Counted from the stretch's first letter, positions 8,784 through 17,790 are shown. The stretch: 64,000 bases of DNA from Anaerolineaceae bacterium (GCA_016841445.1 JAENZD010000002.1:124001-188000); one strand, 5' to 3'. Made by a program: numbers and translations. Notes: a model not told the origin generated them from the sequence alone.

Positions 8784-8871
8784 GATATCAGGTACCGGGA
8801 TCAGGTACCAGGCGACCAGGAATCAGGTATCAGAATACCCTAATTGCCTGATTGCCTAATTACCTGATATC
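8784..8871. repeat. Short-word repeat region with an 11-bp inverted repeat
   Basis: The gap upstream of the thioesterase is full of reiterated words (ATCAGGTA, AGGTACC, CCAGG, ATTGCCTGATTGCCTAATTACCTGAT). Its ends form a perfect inverted repeat, GATATCAGGTA (8784-8794) and TACCTGATATC (8861-8871). No coding potential is seen. It could be a decayed mobile repeat or a cruciform-forming intergenic element. Confidence 0.5.
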
Positions 8872-9039
8872 CTAACGCCCAACCTTCCCGCCGCTTTACA
8901 AACTATCCTTAATTGGATAAAATAGGTAATAACACTATTTTCTATCTTTTAGGTAGTAAATAAAAAATTATTGGTCGTCAGATCTCGAGCAGACCCTTTC
9001 CTTTAGCGATCAATGAAAAACAAGAAGAGAGTTAATTTT

Positions 9040-9459
9040 ATGCAGATTACACGTCAAGCAGATTATGCACTACGGGCAATGCTTTACCTGGCGCAGTTGG
9101 AGGATGGTAAGAAGGCTGCAACCAGTAAGATTGCAGAAGATAAGGATATCCCACCATCTTTCCTGGCGAAGATCATTTCTCAATTATCCATTGCCGGTTT
9201 GATCCGTACCTCCCGCGGCGCACACGGCGGTGTGGAACTGGCAGGAAAACCAGAAGACATCTCATTATTAGATGTGGTCGAAGCCATTGATGGACCAATA
9301 ACCTTAAATGAATGCACCAGCGATCCTTCAGTATGCGATTTTGGCGATCACTGCCCTATACATGAAGTCTGGTGTGAGGTGAAAGCAGACCTGGTTAGAA
9401 AGCTGCGAGCGTCAACTTTCGATCAATTGCTCGAAAGGGAAAAAACCTTAGCAAGATAG
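9040..9459 (+). CDS. Rrf2-family Fe-S transcriptional regulator
   Basis: About 139 residues from the ATG at 9040 (MQITRQADYALRAMLYLA), the usual family start; an in-frame ATG at 9013 would add 9 unusual residues. A winged-helix DNA-binding domain (IAEDKDIPPSFLAKIISQLSIAGLIRTSRGAHGGVELA) is followed by Cys92, Cys99 and Cys105. Their position and spacing match the cluster-binding cysteines of IscR/NsrR, so an Fe-S-dependent sensor is likely. It is monocistronic, ending at the terminator at 9495. Targets are unknown; the nearby ccm genes and its own promoter are candidates. Confidence 0.9.
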   Translation: MQITRQADYALRAMLYLAQLEDGKKAATSKIAEDKDIPPSFLAKIISQLSIAGLIRTSRGAHGGVELAGKPEDISLLDVVEAIDGPITLNECTSDPSVCDFGDHCPIHEVWCEVKADLVRKLRASTFDQLLEREKTLAR

Positions 9460-9494
9460 TTTGTTATTAAAATTCAATTTAGATCGTTAACCTG

Positions 9495-9541
9495 ACAGGC
9501 AATTCCCAAGTATTTTCCGACTGGGGTTGCCTGTTTTTTTA
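9495..9541 (+). terminator. Intrinsic terminator of the Rrf2 gene
   Basis: An 8-bp stem ACAGGCAA (9495-9502) / TTGCCTGT (9527-9534), with inner CCC/GGG pairing, is followed directly by a run of T. Confidence 0.85.
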
Positions 9542-9752
9542 CTGACAGCAACGGCATCTTTATCTGAATATAAGGGGGGGTTAGACCCGTTTTTGAAACC
9601 CAATAAATTAGTTAAATAAAATTCAGTTTCAATTCTTTGAGCCCAAAAACAGTTTTTATGAGCCTGCTTTGAAACTTTATGTTGATATACTCAAGCTGTA
9701 GAAAATTAAAATAAGGTGAGTTGCCGATTTACCTGTTTAATTATCTGCTAAA

Positions 9753-9768
9753 TGGCACGGTTTTTGCA
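9753..9768 (+). promoter_or_regulatory. Sigma-54-type -24/-12 motif
   Basis: TGGCACGGTTTTTGCA matches the sigma-54 consensus TGGCAC-N5-TTGCA exactly. The GG and GC dinucleotides are 10 bases apart, as required. It lies in an otherwise gene-free 585-base stretch (9460-10044) upstream of the zinc-ribbon/ccm genes, with predicted transcription start near 9780. The rest of this stretch is AT-rich, with a run of eight G at about 9574 and nothing else recognisable. Whether this organism has rpoN is unknown. Confidence 0.5.
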
Positions 9769-10044
9769 TCGTTGTAACTAATCTATTGTTAATTTTGAGA
9801 CATTGTAAATATGATCATCGTTTATATCATCTTCACTTCTCTACTAGCAGCATCTATCATCTTCCTGAACAAGGGGAGAATTTCGTTTGCGGCGATATCA
9901 TCATTTTCGACAATCATTAAATCTCAAACCCTGAACACCTATTCTCAAAGTCCGAAACAAGAACATGTGCTGAAAATTAACATGCACCACCCGTCGCAAT
10001 TCAACCACAACCCCACAGGACGCGGGAGAATTGAGGAAAAAAGA

Positions 10045-10230
10045 ATGAATTGGTTAGATACCCCCTGGAAAATTGATATGAGACCACAAATTTTCATTCC
10101 CGAAACACCTGCGATGACACACCCCTTTGAACAAGATAACCTTGAAACAGAATGCTGCCACAACTGCGGCAATCATGTACATGAGAGTGACAAGTTTTGC
10201 ATTTTCTGTGGTTCTCGCCTAAGCCATTAG
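10045..10230 (+). CDS. Small double-CxxC zinc-ribbon protein
   Basis: A 61-residue protein from the ATG at 10045, chosen for its GAGGA Shine-Dalgarno 7 bases upstream. The same frame is open from an ATG at 9811, which would add a hydrophobic N-terminal helix (MIIVYIIFTSLLAASIIFL) and a low-complexity stretch; that longer form cannot be excluded. The C-terminus CHNCGNHVHESDKFCIFCGS has two CxxC pairs, forming a zinc ribbon. Function unknown. It ends 35 bases before ccmA and may share its transcript. Confidence 0.55.
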   Translation: MNWLDTPWKIDMRPQIFIPETPAMTHPFEQDNLETECCHNCGNHVHESDKFCIFCGSRLSH

Positions 10231-10265
10231 AAATTTCCCACACAAATACAATATAATACTCCTAT

Positions 10266-10988
10266 ATGAGCGAACGTTTTCCGTCTGAACCTTTTTCGAT
10301 TGAAATATCGAATCTGGTTAAGCATTATCACCACCAAAATGTATTGGACCATCTACAACTGACCATAAAAAGAGGTGACCTGTGTGTTTTGGTGGGTGAT
10401 AATGGTGCAGGGAAAACCACATTGCTGCGGATACTTGCGTCGCTTATCCGCCCCGATCAGGGTGAAATTCGCCTTATCAACAATACCGAAAACGAAAATT
10501 CATCCTACAGGGGAAAAATTGGTTATCTCGGCCACCAATCAATGTTCTACAACGACCTGACAGCAGCAGAGAATTTACGCCATTACGCTGAACTTTACCA
10601 AATCCCAAATGCCCAAGAGGCAGCAGAAGCCAGCATCCAATCTGTTGAATTAACAGGTTTTAAAGACAATCTGGTTCGCACATTTTCACGGGGCATGCAG
10701 CAGCGACTTTCCATTGCCCGCGCCCTTCTGCACCATCCCAGTATCCTGCTCTTCGATGAACCCTATACCGGTCTGGATCAAAAAGCCGCAAACTTTCTCG
10801 ATGCGCAGTTGCGAAACCTTCACCAACCCGACAAAATCATCCTGGTCGCAGCCCACCGCCCGCAGCGGATGCTTTCTTTTGCCACACACATCGCCTGGCT
10901 TCAGAAGGGAAAGATCAGCCACCATATCCCCATCGATCAAATATCCGATTTCCCCGATCTTGAAGATTATTTGCGGGGCACAGTATGA
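10266..10988 (+). CDS. ccmA: Heme exporter ATP-binding subunit CcmA
   Basis: 240 residues, a single ABC ATPase domain: Walker A GDNGAGKTT, Q-loop YLGHQSMFYNDLT, signature FSRGMQQRLSIARAL, Walker B ILLFDEPYTGLD and switch His in VAAHRPQRM. With CcmB, CcmC and CcmD it forms the ABC complex that releases holo-CcmE during cytochrome c maturation (System I). The stop overlaps the ccmB start by 4 bases. Context (ccmB, ccmC and a ccmD-like ORF follow) fixes the identity. Confidence 0.93.
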   Translation: MSERFPSEPFSIEISNLVKHYHHQNVLDHLQLTIKRGDLCVLVGDNGAGKTTLLRILASLIRPDQGEIRLINNTENENSSYRGKIGYLGHQSMFYNDLTAAENLRHYAELYQIPNAQEAAEASIQSVELTGFKDNLVRTFSRGMQQRLSIARALLHHPSILLFDEPYTGLDQKAANFLDAQLRNLHQPDKIILVAAHRPQRMLSFATHIAWLQKGKISHHIPIDQISDFPDLEDYLRGTV

Positions 10989-11668
10989 ACCCCTTCAACC
11001 GTTATTTAAAAACGATTTGGCAAATCTTTAAAAAAGATATCCGGGTTGAGTGGCGCGGCAGGCAGGGCATCCCGGTGATGCTTGTGTTCGCATTGCTGAT
11101 CGTTTTCCTGTTTAACTTTGCCCTGCAGTTATCACCAGACCTCCAGGCAGAACTGGCGGCGGGATTGCTCTGGGTAGCCCTGGCGTTCGCATCAACGCTT
11201 GGTTTGAACCGAAGCATTGCATCAGAGCGGGAAAACAATGCGCTTGATGGGCTTTTGCTTGCCCCAGTTGACCGGTCAGCCATTTTTTTTGGAAAATCCC
11301 TCAGCAATTTTGTCTTCACATTCCTCGTTGCACTCATCCTGCTGCCTGTTTTCAGTGTTTTTTACAACCAAAATATGCTCAACCTCCGGTTAATCTTTAT
11401 TATTCTGCTGGGTTTAGGTTCTTACACAAGTTTGGGCACCTTGCTGGCCGTGTTGAGCATCCAAACCCGTGCTCGCGATGTACTGCTGCCTGTTCTGCTT
11501 TTCCCCCTGGCATTACCCATCCTGATCGCCGCAGTTGAATCCAGCCGGTTGGTGCTTGGATCACACCCGGTTAGCGACTATCAAAGCTGGTTGTTCTTGT
11601 TAATTGCCGGTAATATTCTCTTTATTGGCGTTGGACTGTTATTTTTTGAGACGATCCTGGAGGAATAA
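10985..11668 (+). CDS. ccmB: Heme exporter membrane subunit CcmB
   Basis: 227 residues with six predicted membrane helices. The family signature is visible near the N-terminus (FKKDIRVEWRGRQGIPVMLVFALLIVFLFNFAL) and in the loop SIASERENNALDGLLLAPVDRSAIFFGKSLSN. It is the permease partner of CcmA, overlapping it by ATGA, and lies 2 bases before ccmC. Confidence 0.92.
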   Translation: MNPFNRYLKTIWQIFKKDIRVEWRGRQGIPVMLVFALLIVFLFNFALQLSPDLQAELAAGLLWVALAFASTLGLNRSIASERENNALDGLLLAPVDRSAIFFGKSLSNFVFTFLVALILLPVFSVFYNQNMLNLRLIFIILLGLGSYTSLGTLLAVLSIQTRARDVLLPVLLFPLALPILIAAVESSRLVLGSHPVSDYQSWLFLLIAGNILFIGVGLLFFETILEE

Positions 11669-11670
11669 GA

Positions 11671-12351
11671 TTGATCAATAAACCCAAACTGTTGACCGTC
11701 TTTGATATTCTCACGGCGCTTACCCTTTTGGGCGCGCTGGCACTGATCCTGTTCTGGACGCCTGTCGAAATCACCATGGGGCCTGTTCAGAAAGTCTTTT
11801 ACTTCCATGTTTCCGCAGCCTGGGCAGGTATGCTTGCTTTCGTTGCAGCAGGCGCAGCCGGCGCCGGATATCTTATTACCAGAAAACTCCACTGGGATTG
11901 GGTGTCATTATCCGCGGTGGAGGTGGGGTTGGTCTTTGGGTTGATCGCTATCCTCAGCGGGATGATCTGGGCACAGCCCATCTGGAATACCTGGTGGGTG
12001 TGGGAGCCACGCCTAACGACAACCGCTATCATGGAATTGATCTACCTCGCTTATTTTATTTTGCGAAGCAGCCTGGAAACACCGGAGAAAAGAGCCCGGC
12101 TGAGTGCTGTTTTTGCGATCATCAGCGTCATTACTGTGCCTCTGACCTTTTTTTCCATCCGATTGTTCCGCACCATCCATCCTGTTGTCATCGCACCTGG
12201 TGGAGGTGATTCAGCATTCAGCATGACACCCTGCATGCTGCGAGCCTTCCTGATCAGCCTTGGAGTATTTACGATCTTGTTGGTCGACCTTTTCTGGCAC
12301 CGATACCGGTTGGCGAAACTAAACTATAAAAACCAAACTGGGGAGAATTAA
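11671..12351 (+). CDS. ccmC: Heme-handling protein CcmC (TTG start)
   Basis: 226 residues, six membrane helices. The tryptophan-rich heme-binding motif is present (PIWNTWWVWEPRLTTT), with the two flanking His ligands in KVFYFHVSAAW and FRTIHPVV. CcmC loads heme onto CcmE in the membrane. The start is TTG at 11671, supported by GGAGG 6-10 bases upstream; no ATG fits. Its TAA abuts the ATG of ccmD. Confidence 0.92.
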   Translation: MINKPKLLTVFDILTALTLLGALALILFWTPVEITMGPVQKVFYFHVSAAWAGMLAFVAAGAAGAGYLITRKLHWDWVSLSAVEVGLVFGLIAILSGMIWAQPIWNTWWVWEPRLTTTAIMELIYLAYFILRSSLETPEKRARLSAVFAIISVITVPLTFFSIRLFRTIHPVVIAPGGGDSAFSMTPCMLRAFLISLGVFTILLVDLFWHRYRLAKLNYKNQTGEN

Positions 12352-12495
12352 ATGCCCGCAAACACACTCACTGACATGATCTTAGGTTTTTCAGTCATAA
12401 TCGGCATCCTTTTCCTTTATATTCTTTCGTTAACCTTGCGGTTCAAGCAAGAAAAAAGAAAAGCTAGCCTGAAAAATAGGCGGAACATAGCCTAA
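12352..12495 (+). CDS. ccmD: CcmD-like small membrane protein
   Basis: A 47-residue ORF immediately after the ccmC stop, preceded by GGGGAGAA. It has one membrane helix (MILGFSVIIGILFLYILSLTL) and a strongly basic C-terminus (RFKQEKRKASLKNRRN). Size, topology and position match CcmD, the small subunit that helps CcmABC release heme-loaded CcmE. CcmD proteins share little sequence, so position carries most of the weight. No ccmE, F, G or H follows; ccmE lies at 29138-29623. Confidence 0.72.
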   Translation: MPANTLTDMILGFSVIIGILFLYILSLTLRFKQEKRKASLKNRRNIA

Positions 12496-12532
12496 ATTAC
12501 GATCCTTCCTCACCTGCTAATAATTCTCCAAT

Positions 12533-12548
12533 AGATCGTTAACGATCT
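12533..12548. promoter_or_regulatory. 16-bp perfect palindrome upstream of dnaK
   Basis: AGATCGTTAACGATCT is a perfect palindrome 65 bases before the dnaK start. The half AGATCGTTAAC also occurs at 9481-9491. It may be an operator. It is not the CIRCE element (TTAGCACTC-N9-GAGTGCTAA), which I do not see here. Confidence 0.35.
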
Positions 12549-12612
12549 TCTATGAATCACTCAGTATCCTCAAATTTAGTAATGAAAGCAACATTTTTGA
12601 GGAGGTTTAAGT

Positions 12613-14514
12613 ATGTCAAAAATTATTGGAATAGATTTAGGAACAACAAACAGCGTCGTTTCTGTCGTTGAAGGTGGCACAGCAACTGTTATCCCGACAG
12701 CTGAGGGCTCACGCTTACTGCCTTCTGTCGTAGCCTTTAATAAAAACGGTGAGCGTTTGGTCGGCATTCCGGCTAAACGTCAGGCGGTGGTTAATTCGGA
12801 GAATACCATATTCTCCATTAAACGCTTTATGGGGCGACATTATGATGAAGTAGAGGCAGAGCGCAAGATGGTGCCCTATGAGGTTGTGAAAGGTGATGCC
12901 GGTGATGCACGCGTGCATATCCCGGTGAACAATAAGACCTACACCCCACAGGAAATTTCCGCAATGATCCTTGAAAAGCTTAAGAAGGATGCGGAAGCCT
13001 ACCTTGGCCAGCCTGTCACCCGTGCAGTTATCACCGTTCCAGCATACTTTAATGACAGCCAGCGTCAGGCAACCAAAGACGCCGGGAAAATTGCTGGTTT
13101 AGAGGTGATGCGGATCATCAATGAGCCAACAGCCTCTGCGTTAGCCTATGGCCTGGATAAAAAGAAAAGCGAAGTTATCCTGGTCTTCGACTTAGGTGGC
13201 GGCACGTTTGATGTCAGCCTTCTGGAGGTCGGAGACGGTGTGATCGAGGTTAAAGCAACCAACGGCGACACCCACCTCGGCGGAGATGACTGGGACGAAG
13301 TGATTGTCAATTGGGCAGCAGATGAATTTAAGAAACAGCAGGGTATTGACCTGCGTCAGGATCGACAGGCTTTACAGCGCTTACGCGAAGCCGCTGAGAA
13401 AGCAAAGATCGAATTAAGCTCCGTCATGGAGACAGAGATCAACCTGCCCTATGTGACCGCCGATGCCAGCGGACCGAAGCACCTCCAGCTCAAATTGAAC
13501 CGTGCGACGTTCGATAAGATGACGTCTCACCTGGTTGAGAGAGCGCGTGGACCGTTCAATGCAGCCATTAAAGATGCAAAAATGACTGTTGAAGATATTG
13601 ACGAAGTCGTTATGGTGGGCGGCGCAACCCGTATGCCCATGATACAGGACCTGGTCCGTGATTTGACGGGCGGCAAAGAACCCAACAAGGGCGTCAACCC
13701 TGATGAAGTCGTATCCATTGGCGCAGCGATCCAGGGCGGTGTTCTGGCAGGCGATGTCAAAGACGTTTTACTGCTGGATGTGACCCCCCTCTCATTGGGT
13801 ATCGAAACCCTGGGCGGCGTGATGACAACCCTGATCGAGCGGAATACAACCATACCTGTCAAGAAAACAGAGGTGTTTTCAACGGCTGACGATAACCAAA
13901 CATCAGTCGATGTGCATGTACTGCAGGGTGAGCGCTCAATGGCTTCTGATAACATGAGCCTAGGCCGCTTCCGCTTGGACGGAATTCCGCCGGCCCCACG
14001 CGGTGTACCGCAGGTCGAAGTCACATTCGACATTGATGCAAACGGCATCCTGGATGTCGCCGCGAAGGATAAAGCTACCGGGAAAGAACAAAAAATTACC
14101 ATTACTGCGTCCACCAACCTCGATAAAAGCGATATTGAAAAAATGGTTGAAGAGGCCGCAAAGAACCGCACAGCAGATGAACAACGTAAATCATTGATCG
14201 AACTCAAGAACCAGGCTGACACCCTGGCTTACCAGGCAGAAAAGCTGCTCAGTGATTTGGGTGAGAAAGTCTCCTCCGAACAGCGCGGCAGCATTGAAAA
14301 CAAGGTTAGCGACCTGCGAGAAGCTATCCAGAGCGATGATCAAAACCGGATAAAGAAACTGATGGAATCCCTGCAATCGGATATGCAAGCCATCGGGCAG
14401 GCAGCCTACCAGCAGCCGGGCGGAACACCCGGGACTGATGGCAGCGCCGAGACCCCTGAAGGAGAACCTGGCGAAGATGAAGATGTCGTCGAGGGCGAGT
14501 TCAGAGAAGCGTAA
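12613..14514 (+). CDS. dnaK: Hsp70 chaperone DnaK
   Basis: 633 residues, full length. The ATPase domain begins [22 protein letters not shown] and contains [30 protein letters not shown] and [12 protein letters not shown]. The substrate domain has [20 protein letters not shown] and the C-terminal lid ends in an acidic tail ([18 protein letters not shown]). It refolds and protects proteins with DnaJ and GrpE, neither of which is encoded in this window. GAGGAGG lies at a good distance from the ATG. Confidence 0.97.
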   Translation: MSKIIGIDLGTTNSVVSVVEGGTATVIPTAEGSRLLPSVVAFNKNGERLVGIPAKRQAVVNSENTIFSIKRFMGRHYDEVEAERKMVPYEVVKGDAGDARVHIPVNNKTYTPQEISAMILEKLKKDAEAYLGQPVTRAVITVPAYFNDSQRQATKDAGKIAGLEVMRIINEPTASALAYGLDKKKSEVILVFDLGGGTFDVSLLEVGDGVIEVKATNGDTHLGGDDWDEVIVNWAADEFKKQQGIDLRQDRQALQRLREAAEKAKIELSSVMETEINLPYVTADASGPKHLQLKLNRATFDKMTSHLVERARGPFNAAIKDAKMTVEDIDEVVMVGGATRMPMIQDLVRDLTGGKEPNKGVNPDEVVSIGAAIQGGVLAGDVKDVLLLDVTPLSLGIETLGGVMTTLIERNTTIPVKKTEVFSTADDNQTSVDVHVLQGERSMASDNMSLGRFRLDGIPPAPRGVPQVEVTFDIDANGILDVAAKDKATGKEQKITITASTNLDKSDIEKMVEEAAKNRTADEQRKSLIELKNQADTLAYQAEKLLSDLGEKVSSEQRGSIENKVSDLREAIQSDDQNRIKKLMESLQSDMQAIGQAAYQQPGGTPGTDGSAETPEGEPGEDEDVVEGEFREA

Positions 14515-14562
14515 AAAGCCTGTGAATGACAATTTGTGAATCGTGAATAAGTGAATATGAAA

Positions 14563-14585
14563 GAGGCTGTCCTTTTGGCAGCCTC
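14563..14585 (+). terminator. Hairpin after dnaK
   Basis: GAGGCTG (14563-14569) / CAGCCTC (14579-14585) forms a 7-bp stem with a 9-base loop. An A/T-rich tail without a clean T-run follows, so the terminator is moderate. Confidence 0.55.
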
Positions 14586-14633
14586 AAAATATTTAAATAA
14601 GAATATAATATTATAATCTAAAAGGAGGTAATC

Positions 14634-16409
14634 ATGAACTTTATTGACGGAATTGCTATATCTAATTATAGAAGTTTTGGCCCGGAAATACAAAAAATCG
14701 GGCCTTGTTCAAAATTGAATATTATTATTGGAAAGAACAATTGCGGGAAATCTAACATTTTAAGGTTTTTAAAAGAATATTATAAAGATTTATTGAACTA
14801 CATAAATAGAAAAAGAGTGTTTGAATTTAAGGATCAGGACGATATTCATATAGGACTGACACAAAATAATATAAATTTAGGAGCAGGGGTAATTATAAAT
14901 GATGAAGTTAAGCTCGAAAACTATTTTTCTTCACTGAACACCAGGGGATTTTCAATAGGACAACTAAACTTACTAAAAGACTTATTTACAAAATTAGGGC
15001 GGAACAATTATGAAATGATTTGGGCGATATTTCAAGGACAAGGTGAAAACCAAATTGATAGTGTAACAAAAAATTTAATTGGGGAAATATCACAAATTCT
15101 TCGGGCAGAAGGTGCAAAGTACATATCTGAGGCATTTGGAGGAACAATTTATAACCGTGGGGAGGAAAACATTGTAAAAATACTCAGAAAATTATCTTTT
15201 GAAAATAATGAACTTAAACAAGTAAGCTCAATATCAGCTTTGCGTGAAATAAAAAATAATAACAATGACAATATTAATTTATCAGAGTTCAACGGTGGTG
15301 GCCTAATATTAGAACTAGCTAAGTATCAAGATCCGGAACATACAGAAAGATCTAAAAGAGAAACATTCGATAAAATTCAAGGTTTTTTACAAGAGGTAAC
15401 TGATGCCCCAAGCGCATTAATAAATATACCTTTTTCAAGAAATCATATTCTCGTTGATATGACTGGAAATGGAAATTTCTTGCCTTTAGATTCGTTGGGT
15501 ACAGGCATTCATGAAGTCATAATGCTCGCAGCAGCTTGTACATTACTTGAGGATCAAATTATTTGTATTGAGGAACCAGAACTTCATTTACATCCGCTTC
15601 TTCAGAAAAAATTTATAAAATATATAGATGCTCAAACAAGAAATCAATATTTCATATCAACTCATTCTGCTCATCTTCTAGATACTCCAGGAGCATCAAT
15701 TTTCCATGTAAGATTGATTAATGGAAGTTCGTTTGTTAGTCCAGCCTATAAAGTACAGGAGAAATCTTTTATATGCGATGATTTGGGCTATAAGCCTTCT
15801 GATCTTTTTCAAACAAATTGCATTATTTGGGTCGAAGGTCCATCTGATCGGATCTATTTAAAATATTGGATAAACGCTATGGATAATAGCCTTCAAGAAG
15901 GTATTCATTATTCAGTTATGTTTTATGGCGGAAAATTATTAAGTCACCTAACATCTGAAGATGACTCTGAAATTACTGATTTTATTTCGTTAAGAAAATT
16001 AAATAGAAAATTATCTATAGTCATCGATTCCGACAAAAAACTTTCAGCTCGCAGTCAAATTAACAAAACCAAGAAACGTATAAAAGATGAAATGTCAAAG
16101 AATAATGGTTTTGTTTGGATTACAAAAGGAAGGGAAATTGAAAATTATCTATCAAGTAATATACTCTTAGATGCAATAAAGTCAGTACATAGTAATAAGA
16201 TTATTTATAAACTTTCTGGCGAAGGTTCCTATGGTTGCCTAACAAAATTTGTTGACAAAACAGGAGCAGAACATCCAATTGACAAGGTTAAGGTTGCAAA
16301 GGAATATATCAACATGGAAAATAATCAAATCATTTGGGAATTAGATCTTGAAGAAAAAATTAATGATTTAATTACTTTTATTCATGAAGCAAATCATGAT
16401 ACAACTTAA
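14634..16409 (+). CDS. OLD-family ATP-dependent endonuclease (AAA ATPase + TOPRIM)
   Basis: 591 residues. The ABC-type ATPase half has Walker A GKNNCGKS (about 33-40), the LDSLGTGIHEVIML signature-like segment, Walker B IICIEEPELHLHP and the switch STHSAHLLD. The C-terminal TOPRIM half has the acidic IIWVEGPSDRIYL and the DxD motif VIDSDKK. OLD nucleases cleave DNA; several act in phage defence (OLD of P2, GajA of Gabija). No UvrD-like helicase partner is adjacent, pointing to the stand-alone class. The gene is visibly AT-rich against its neighbours, with many AAT/ATA/AAA codons, suggesting horizontal acquisition. AGGAGG precedes the ATG. Confidence 0.88.
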   Translation: MNFIDGIAISNYRSFGPEIQKIGPCSKLNIIIGKNNCGKSNILRFLKEYYKDLLNYINRKRVFEFKDQDDIHIGLTQNNINLGAGVIINDEVKLENYFSSLNTRGFSIGQLNLLKDLFTKLGRNNYEMIWAIFQGQGENQIDSVTKNLIGEISQILRAEGAKYISEAFGGTIYNRGEENIVKILRKLSFENNELKQVSSISALREIKNNNNDNINLSEFNGGGLILELAKYQDPEHTERSKRETFDKIQGFLQEVTDAPSALINIPFSRNHILVDMTGNGNFLPLDSLGTGIHEVIMLAAACTLLEDQIICIEEPELHLHPLLQKKFIKYIDAQTRNQYFISTHSAHLLDTPGASIFHVRLINGSSFVSPAYKVQEKSFICDDLGYKPSDLFQTNCIIWVEGPSDRIYLKYWINAMDNSLQEGIHYSVMFYGGKLLSHLTSEDDSEITDFISLRKLNRKLSIVIDSDKKLSARSQINKTKKRIKDEMSKNNGFVWITKGREIENYLSSNILLDAIKSVHSNKIIYKLSGEGSYGCLTKFVDKTGAEHPIDKVKVAKEYINMENNQIIWELDLEEKINDLITFIHEANHDTT

Positions 16410-16550
16410 AGTCTACTTCTTGCGTTGGCGATCCATTCAATTTCATAGATTGAGTTTCGCCCATTTTGAATAACCCCGGTCGATCTCAACTATCTGAAAG
16501 CAGCCCGTCTTATGGTCATTATATAAGATTAATTTAAGATTAATATGATT

Positions 16551-16599
16551 AAAAAGGGAAGACAGTGCGCAGGATGAGGGGGGCATCCTTACAGCACTG
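16551..16599 (-). terminator. Possible terminator within a gene-poor gap
   Basis: Within 16410-16769 I see no credible gene. CAGTGC (16563-16568) pairs with GCACTG (16594-16599), with an inner GGATG/CATCC stem. Read on the minus strand, the hairpin is followed 8 bases later by TTTTT, so it may terminate the DUF1295 transcript. Confidence 0.35.
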
Positions 16600-16769
16600 C
16601 CTTCGCCAATAGTATATCATACCTTCTATCAAATATAAAATTAAAATAAGATTAGAGTATTGAAAATTCAGGAATACATTTAAAGATTCACGGAAATTGC
16701 TGGCCAGATTCATGTTCCCATTGGAAAATTTGATCTTATGGTTTACTTTGGAAGCTTTTATTATCTTGC

Positions 16770-17639
16770 TCACTTCTCGCGCTTTGGGATCGGGAACAGC
16801 ATCCGGGTTTTCCGCTGGTATGTCGCATAATCCTTTTTGTAGGTCTTCAGGTGGTTCTCAGCCATCGGTATGCTGATGAACAGGAACAAGGCAGTATTGA
16901 TCAATGCACCTAATCCCAGGAACCAGAGATCCGGAAAAACGGAAAGCATCACAAGGTACACACCCCACCAGACAGTAATTTCTCCCAGGTAATTAGGATG
17001 GCGTGAGTATTTCCATAGACCGCTGCACAGCAAACAGGATCTATCCGCACGTTTTTGCTTAAATAGCTGCATCTGGTAATCGGCAACCAGCTCCAAAACC
17101 GCACCGCCAACAATTAACAATAAACCTATGACCGTCCCAATATTCAAACCACCGCCCCGTAAAATGTAATAAAACCCGGGCAGGACACAAGCATAGACGA
17201 TCAATGTCGGCATGATCTGGATCCCAAAAAGGTTTACCAGTGGGAAAAACTTTTTACTTTTCCTTTCCAAAAGATCATAGCGCCAGTCCTGATGATGGAG
17301 ACCTGGGAAAGTGATCATCCAGTTCACTGATAATCGAGCGCCCCAAAAAGTTAACGCCACCAACAATAAGATTGAACTCAGGTTCATCGTTCCCAGGAAA
17401 ATGAGTGCCAAACCTAAAATAATGGGGGGTTGAACACTCCAATACGGGTCGTAGACCGAGGCGTTTTTCAGGATAATGCTGGTTAACCAGATGAAAAACG
17501 TGGCGAGTAGATCTGCTGCAAGGAGTGCAAGCCAGGGAGATGTTTCAAGGGCGTGATAGACCCAAATACCGAGGACTGCAGCGCCTATATAGCAAACCGT
17601 AATGACCAAATAACTTTGAAGGCGGCTGGTTCTTTTCAT
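16770..17639 (-). CDS. DUF1295 / steroid 5-alpha-reductase-like membrane protein
   Basis: 289 residues with about seven hydrophobic segments. The C-terminal half has family motifs: LFKQKRADRSCLLCSGLWKYSRHPNYLGEITVWWGVYL (the RHPNYLGE cofactor-binding segment) and ENHLKTYKKDYATYQRKTRMLFP. The superfamily contains steroid 5-alpha reductases and isoprenylcysteine methyltransferases. The substrate is probably a lipid and is unknown. It is transcribed alone, convergent with the OLD nuclease gene. Confidence 0.85.
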   Translation of the reverse strand: MKRTSRLQSYLVITVCYIGAAVLGIWVYHALETSPWLALLAADLLATFFIWLTSIILKNASVYDPYWSVQPPIILGLALIFLGTMNLSSILLLVALTFWGARLSVNWMITFPGLHHQDWRYDLLERKSKKFFPLVNLFGIQIMPTLIVYACVLPGFYYILRGGGLNIGTVIGLLLIVGGAVLELVADYQMQLFKQKRADRSCLLCSGLWKYSRHPNYLGEITVWWGVYLVMLSVFPDLWFLGLGALINTALFLFISIPMAENHLKTYKKDYATYQRKTRMLFPIPKREK

Positions 17640-17735
17640 GATTGGATAATTTTATCACAGCTCGTGCAGCGGATTTTGTTAAAATGATTGCAATCACTTA
17701 TATCACAATTGCGAAATGTGTCTGAATAACTAAAA

Positions 17736-17760
17736 CTCCCTGGCAGCATATGCCAGGGAG
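17736..17760 (-). terminator. Intrinsic terminator of the glutamate dehydrogenase gene
   Basis: A perfect 10-bp stem CTCCCTGGCA/TGCCAGGGAG with a 5-base loop. On the minus strand it is followed by TTTTAGTTATT. It lies 31 bases past the gdh stop. Confidence 0.85.
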
Positions 17761-17790
17761 TATCATTTGCTTCCAAAAAAGTTGAACGGG

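Noticed and set aside
12496..12612. CIRCE (HrcA) operator upstream of dnaK
   Set aside because: TTAGCACTC-N9-GAGTGCTAA is not present; only a different palindrome is seen.
13527..14222. 231-residue ORF on the minus strand within dnaK
   Set aside because: Antisense shadow of the well-conserved dnaK frame; Ser/Thr-rich low-complexity composition typical of such shadows.
16549..16773. 74-residue minus-strand ORF overlapping the DUF1295 stop by GTGA
   Set aside because: No Shine-Dalgarno, AT-rich biased composition, and contains a hairpin that reads better as a terminator. Not accepted as a gene, though overlap coupling is possible.
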